Positions 62,639 through 64,000 of a stretch of DNA of 64,000 bases are shown here, piece by piece. Under the pieces are notes generated by a model. That model had not been told where the DNA came from, searched no databases, and was given only the letters and a program-made list of their open reading frames with translations. Every line of letters begins with the position of its first letter. Position 1 is the stretch's first letter. A program made the translations under genes and the position numbers. This DNA is from Candidatus Phyllobacterium onerii (GTDB taxonomy: Bacteria; Pseudomonadota; Alphaproteobacteria; Rhizobiales; Rhizobiaceae): positions 372,001 through 436,000 of the forward strand of contig NZ_JAQMHX010000002.1 in NCBI RefSeq assembly GCF_028331445.1, given 5' to 3'.

Positions 62639-63373
62639 ATGAGTGTCCGGCTCACCAATGTGGCCAATAGCGAAATTCCGTTAAGAGCGCGCACGCTTGT
62701 GAGGCCGGGCTGGGTGTATGTGCTGGCCTGTGCAGTTTCGGCGGTACTGCTCGGTGCAGGTTTTATGCAGGATCTGCTACTCTATTCTGGTGCCAAGCCG
62801 GACCTTTCCAACAAGATATGGCTGCTCGACGTCGACTCGGAGGACAGCGCGTTCACTTGGCTATCTGTGGTGGTAGCGTTTTCCGCCGCATGGCTGCTTT
62901 TTCTGGCAAGCCGGGACGCAGCCATGCGCGGCAGCAGGTTCAAATATCACTGGTATGCGCTCACAGGACTTTTTCTGTTGCTTTCGTTCGACGAATTCGC
63001 CGGCATTCATGAAAAGATTTCTGCCGCTTTGTCCGGAAGGATGGAGCACACTGGCCTGATGTATTTCGCCTGGGCGGCGCCAGCCGGTATCGTCAGCCTG
63101 ATCGGTCTTGCGGCCTTTATTCCCTTCATCAGGTCGTTTCCGTTGACGCTCGCGGGGCTCCTCGTGCTTTCAGCCCTGATCTTCCTTAGTGGCGCCGTCG
63201 GATTCGAGATGATTGGCGGCAGCGTTGCTGAAGTTGAAGGGATTGAATCATTTCGGTACCGAATATTGACGAACATCGAGGAAGGTCTGGAAATGGCCGG
63301 GATACTGGTCTTCATCTATGTGTTGTTGTGCCATCTGAAACGTTCGGGAGCAACACTCCAACCCAGCGCCTGA
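62639..63373 (+). CDS. Uncharacterised polytopic membrane protein
   Basis: A 244-residue protein with six predicted helices. A conserved-looking motif 'LLSFDEFAGIHEKISAAL' lies after the third helix near residue 115, and 'LTNIEEGLEMAGILVFIYVL' forms the last helix, placing acidic residues and a histidine next to the membrane. This layout, with Asp/Glu/His at helix ends, could form a metal or catalytic site, but no characterised family is recognised. The start is ATG 62639 with no strong ribosome-binding site. Confidence 0.7.
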   Translation: MSVRLTNVANSEIPLRARTLVRPGWVYVLACAVSAVLLGAGFMQDLLLYSGAKPDLSNKIWLLDVDSEDSAFTWLSVVVAFSAAWLLFLASRDAAMRGSRFKYHWYALTGLFLLLSFDEFAGIHEKISAALSGRMEHTGLMYFAWAAPAGIVSLIGLAAFIPFIRSFPLTLAGLLVLSALIFLSGAVGFEMIGGSVAEVEGIESFRYRILTNIEEGLEMAGILVFIYVLLCHLKRSGATLQPSA

Positions 63374-64000
63374 TTTCCAAATTCTGCCGGATGCCGAATT
63401 GAACAACTTGGCAGCTTTGTTGATAAAATTGGCCCCGCCCACTCAATTGGCCGCAAAAGTCGCCCTGGCATCACAACGGCAATGGATGCCTCTCCGGGGC
63501 ACGGGACGGGATCGTCATTGTTGAATTGCTTGCTACCAAGACGCAGAAATGAAAAGGCGAGGAAAATGCTTAAGTTCGTCTCCGCCGAAGGGCAGCCAGT
63601 TTACGTGAACCCGCATAGAATTGTGCGGCCCAGAAATATCCTGACGCGCAACGCCCAACCATTCGCAGTTGCAACGCAGTGGCGCGACGCGGTCGAACCG
63701 ATTTCATCATTATATAAACGGCTTATTCAACCTCATTCGCTTCATCGCCGTGCGCATCGACAATAGACGTGGAAAGCGCTTTGCGTGGCACCGATCGTCT
63801 TGACGCCGATGAATGGACACAGGTCAGCGCTCGCGTTCCCATCCGCTAAAGAGATGGAGTTTCCGCTCGCTTTGCGAACCAAGTGATCTAGCTGGATCCT
63901 GCGATAAGTTCGCGCCGCTGACCCGTGCGAAGATAGCAAGGAGCTTGGCCATTTTTCGTCAAGGCTAGCGTTCACCTCTCCTTCCTCCAGTACCGGACAG
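63374..64000. other. Window end, one doubtful small ORF
   Basis: A plus-strand ORF from ATG 63566 to 63766 (66 codons) has a ribosome-binding site (GGCGAGG) and a plausible start 'MLKFVSAEGQPVYVNPHRIV' but then loses protein-like character, suggesting a frameshifted or chance ORF. The last 230 bases contain no supported gene. Confidence 0.35.

Noticed and set aside
63742-63975. 77-codon minus-strand ORF at the window end
   Set aside because: No ribosome-binding site or family pattern; coding character is not convincing.
1-64000. Insertion sequences, prophage, integrase or CRISPR array
   Set aside because: No transposase, integrase, direct-repeat array or phage structural gene was recognised, despite several decayed genes that might suggest mobile-element activity.

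Overview
The window looks like a chromosome or megaplasmid segment of a Rhizobiales alphaproteobacterium (Rhizobiaceae or Phyllobacteriaceae type). The evidence is an ExoY/ExoF-style exopolysaccharide cluster, an ExoX/SyrA-like small repressor, DUF982 genes (a family largely confined to rhizobia), an RsbQ-type hydrolase, and repeated matches to the alphaproteobacterial EcfG/RpoE2 general-stress promoter (GGAAC-N16-NGTT). No rRNA, tRNA, CRISPR array, transposase or phage gene was found.

Region 1 (1-14094) is a surface-polysaccharide locus built around a 400-bp divergent control region. Leftward run a Crp/Fnr-type regulator, two GT4 glycosyltransferases and a Wzx flippase that leaves the window. 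Rightward run an ExoY-like initiating sugar transferase, a Wzz/Wzc-like co-polymerase with a degenerate kinase domain, a GT2 glycosyltransferase, an outer-membrane export protein, a 48-codon ORF and a Wzy-like polymerase. An antiparallel ExoX/SyrA-like membrane peptide and two more glycosyltransferases follow.

Region 2 (14.3-26.2 kb) mixes general-stress genes with decayed genes. The intact genes include a KatE catalase with a YciE-like protein, DUF4142, DUF982, a PhnA-like membrane protein and several tiny proteins, many behind EcfG-type promoters. An RsbQ-like hydrolase is paired with a PAS histidine kinase. Remnants are visible of an isochorismatase-like hydrolase, a DUF982 gene, a DUF6766 gene, an HWE kinase and batA/batB.

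Region 3 (26.4-31.3 kb) is a ugpB-A-E-Q-C glycerol-3-phosphate/phosphodiester uptake operon whose ATPase gene is frameshifted.

Region 4 (31.8-48.3 kb) is a tightly overlapping glgE-treS-glgB-treZ-malQ-treY operon with glgX divergent. Together these encode the complete GlgE route (trehalose to maltose to maltose-1-phosphate to glucan) and the TreYZ route (glucan to trehalose), so carbon can cycle between glycogen-like glucan and trehalose. An EcfG-type promoter precedes glgE, which ties the cycle to stress.

Region 5 (48.3-64 kb) is again accessory: a 5'-damaged Fic gene, a stress ferritin-like protein, a transglutaminase plus the stub of a second copy, a cold-shock protein, a YihY remnant, a PaoABC aldehyde oxidoreductase whose Tat signal lies out of frame, CsbD, a small (p)ppGpp-hydrolase-like HD protein, an MFS transporter, two candidate sRNAs ending in intrinsic terminators, an XRE regulator and small membrane proteins.

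All calls come from reading the sequence by eye; no database search was run.
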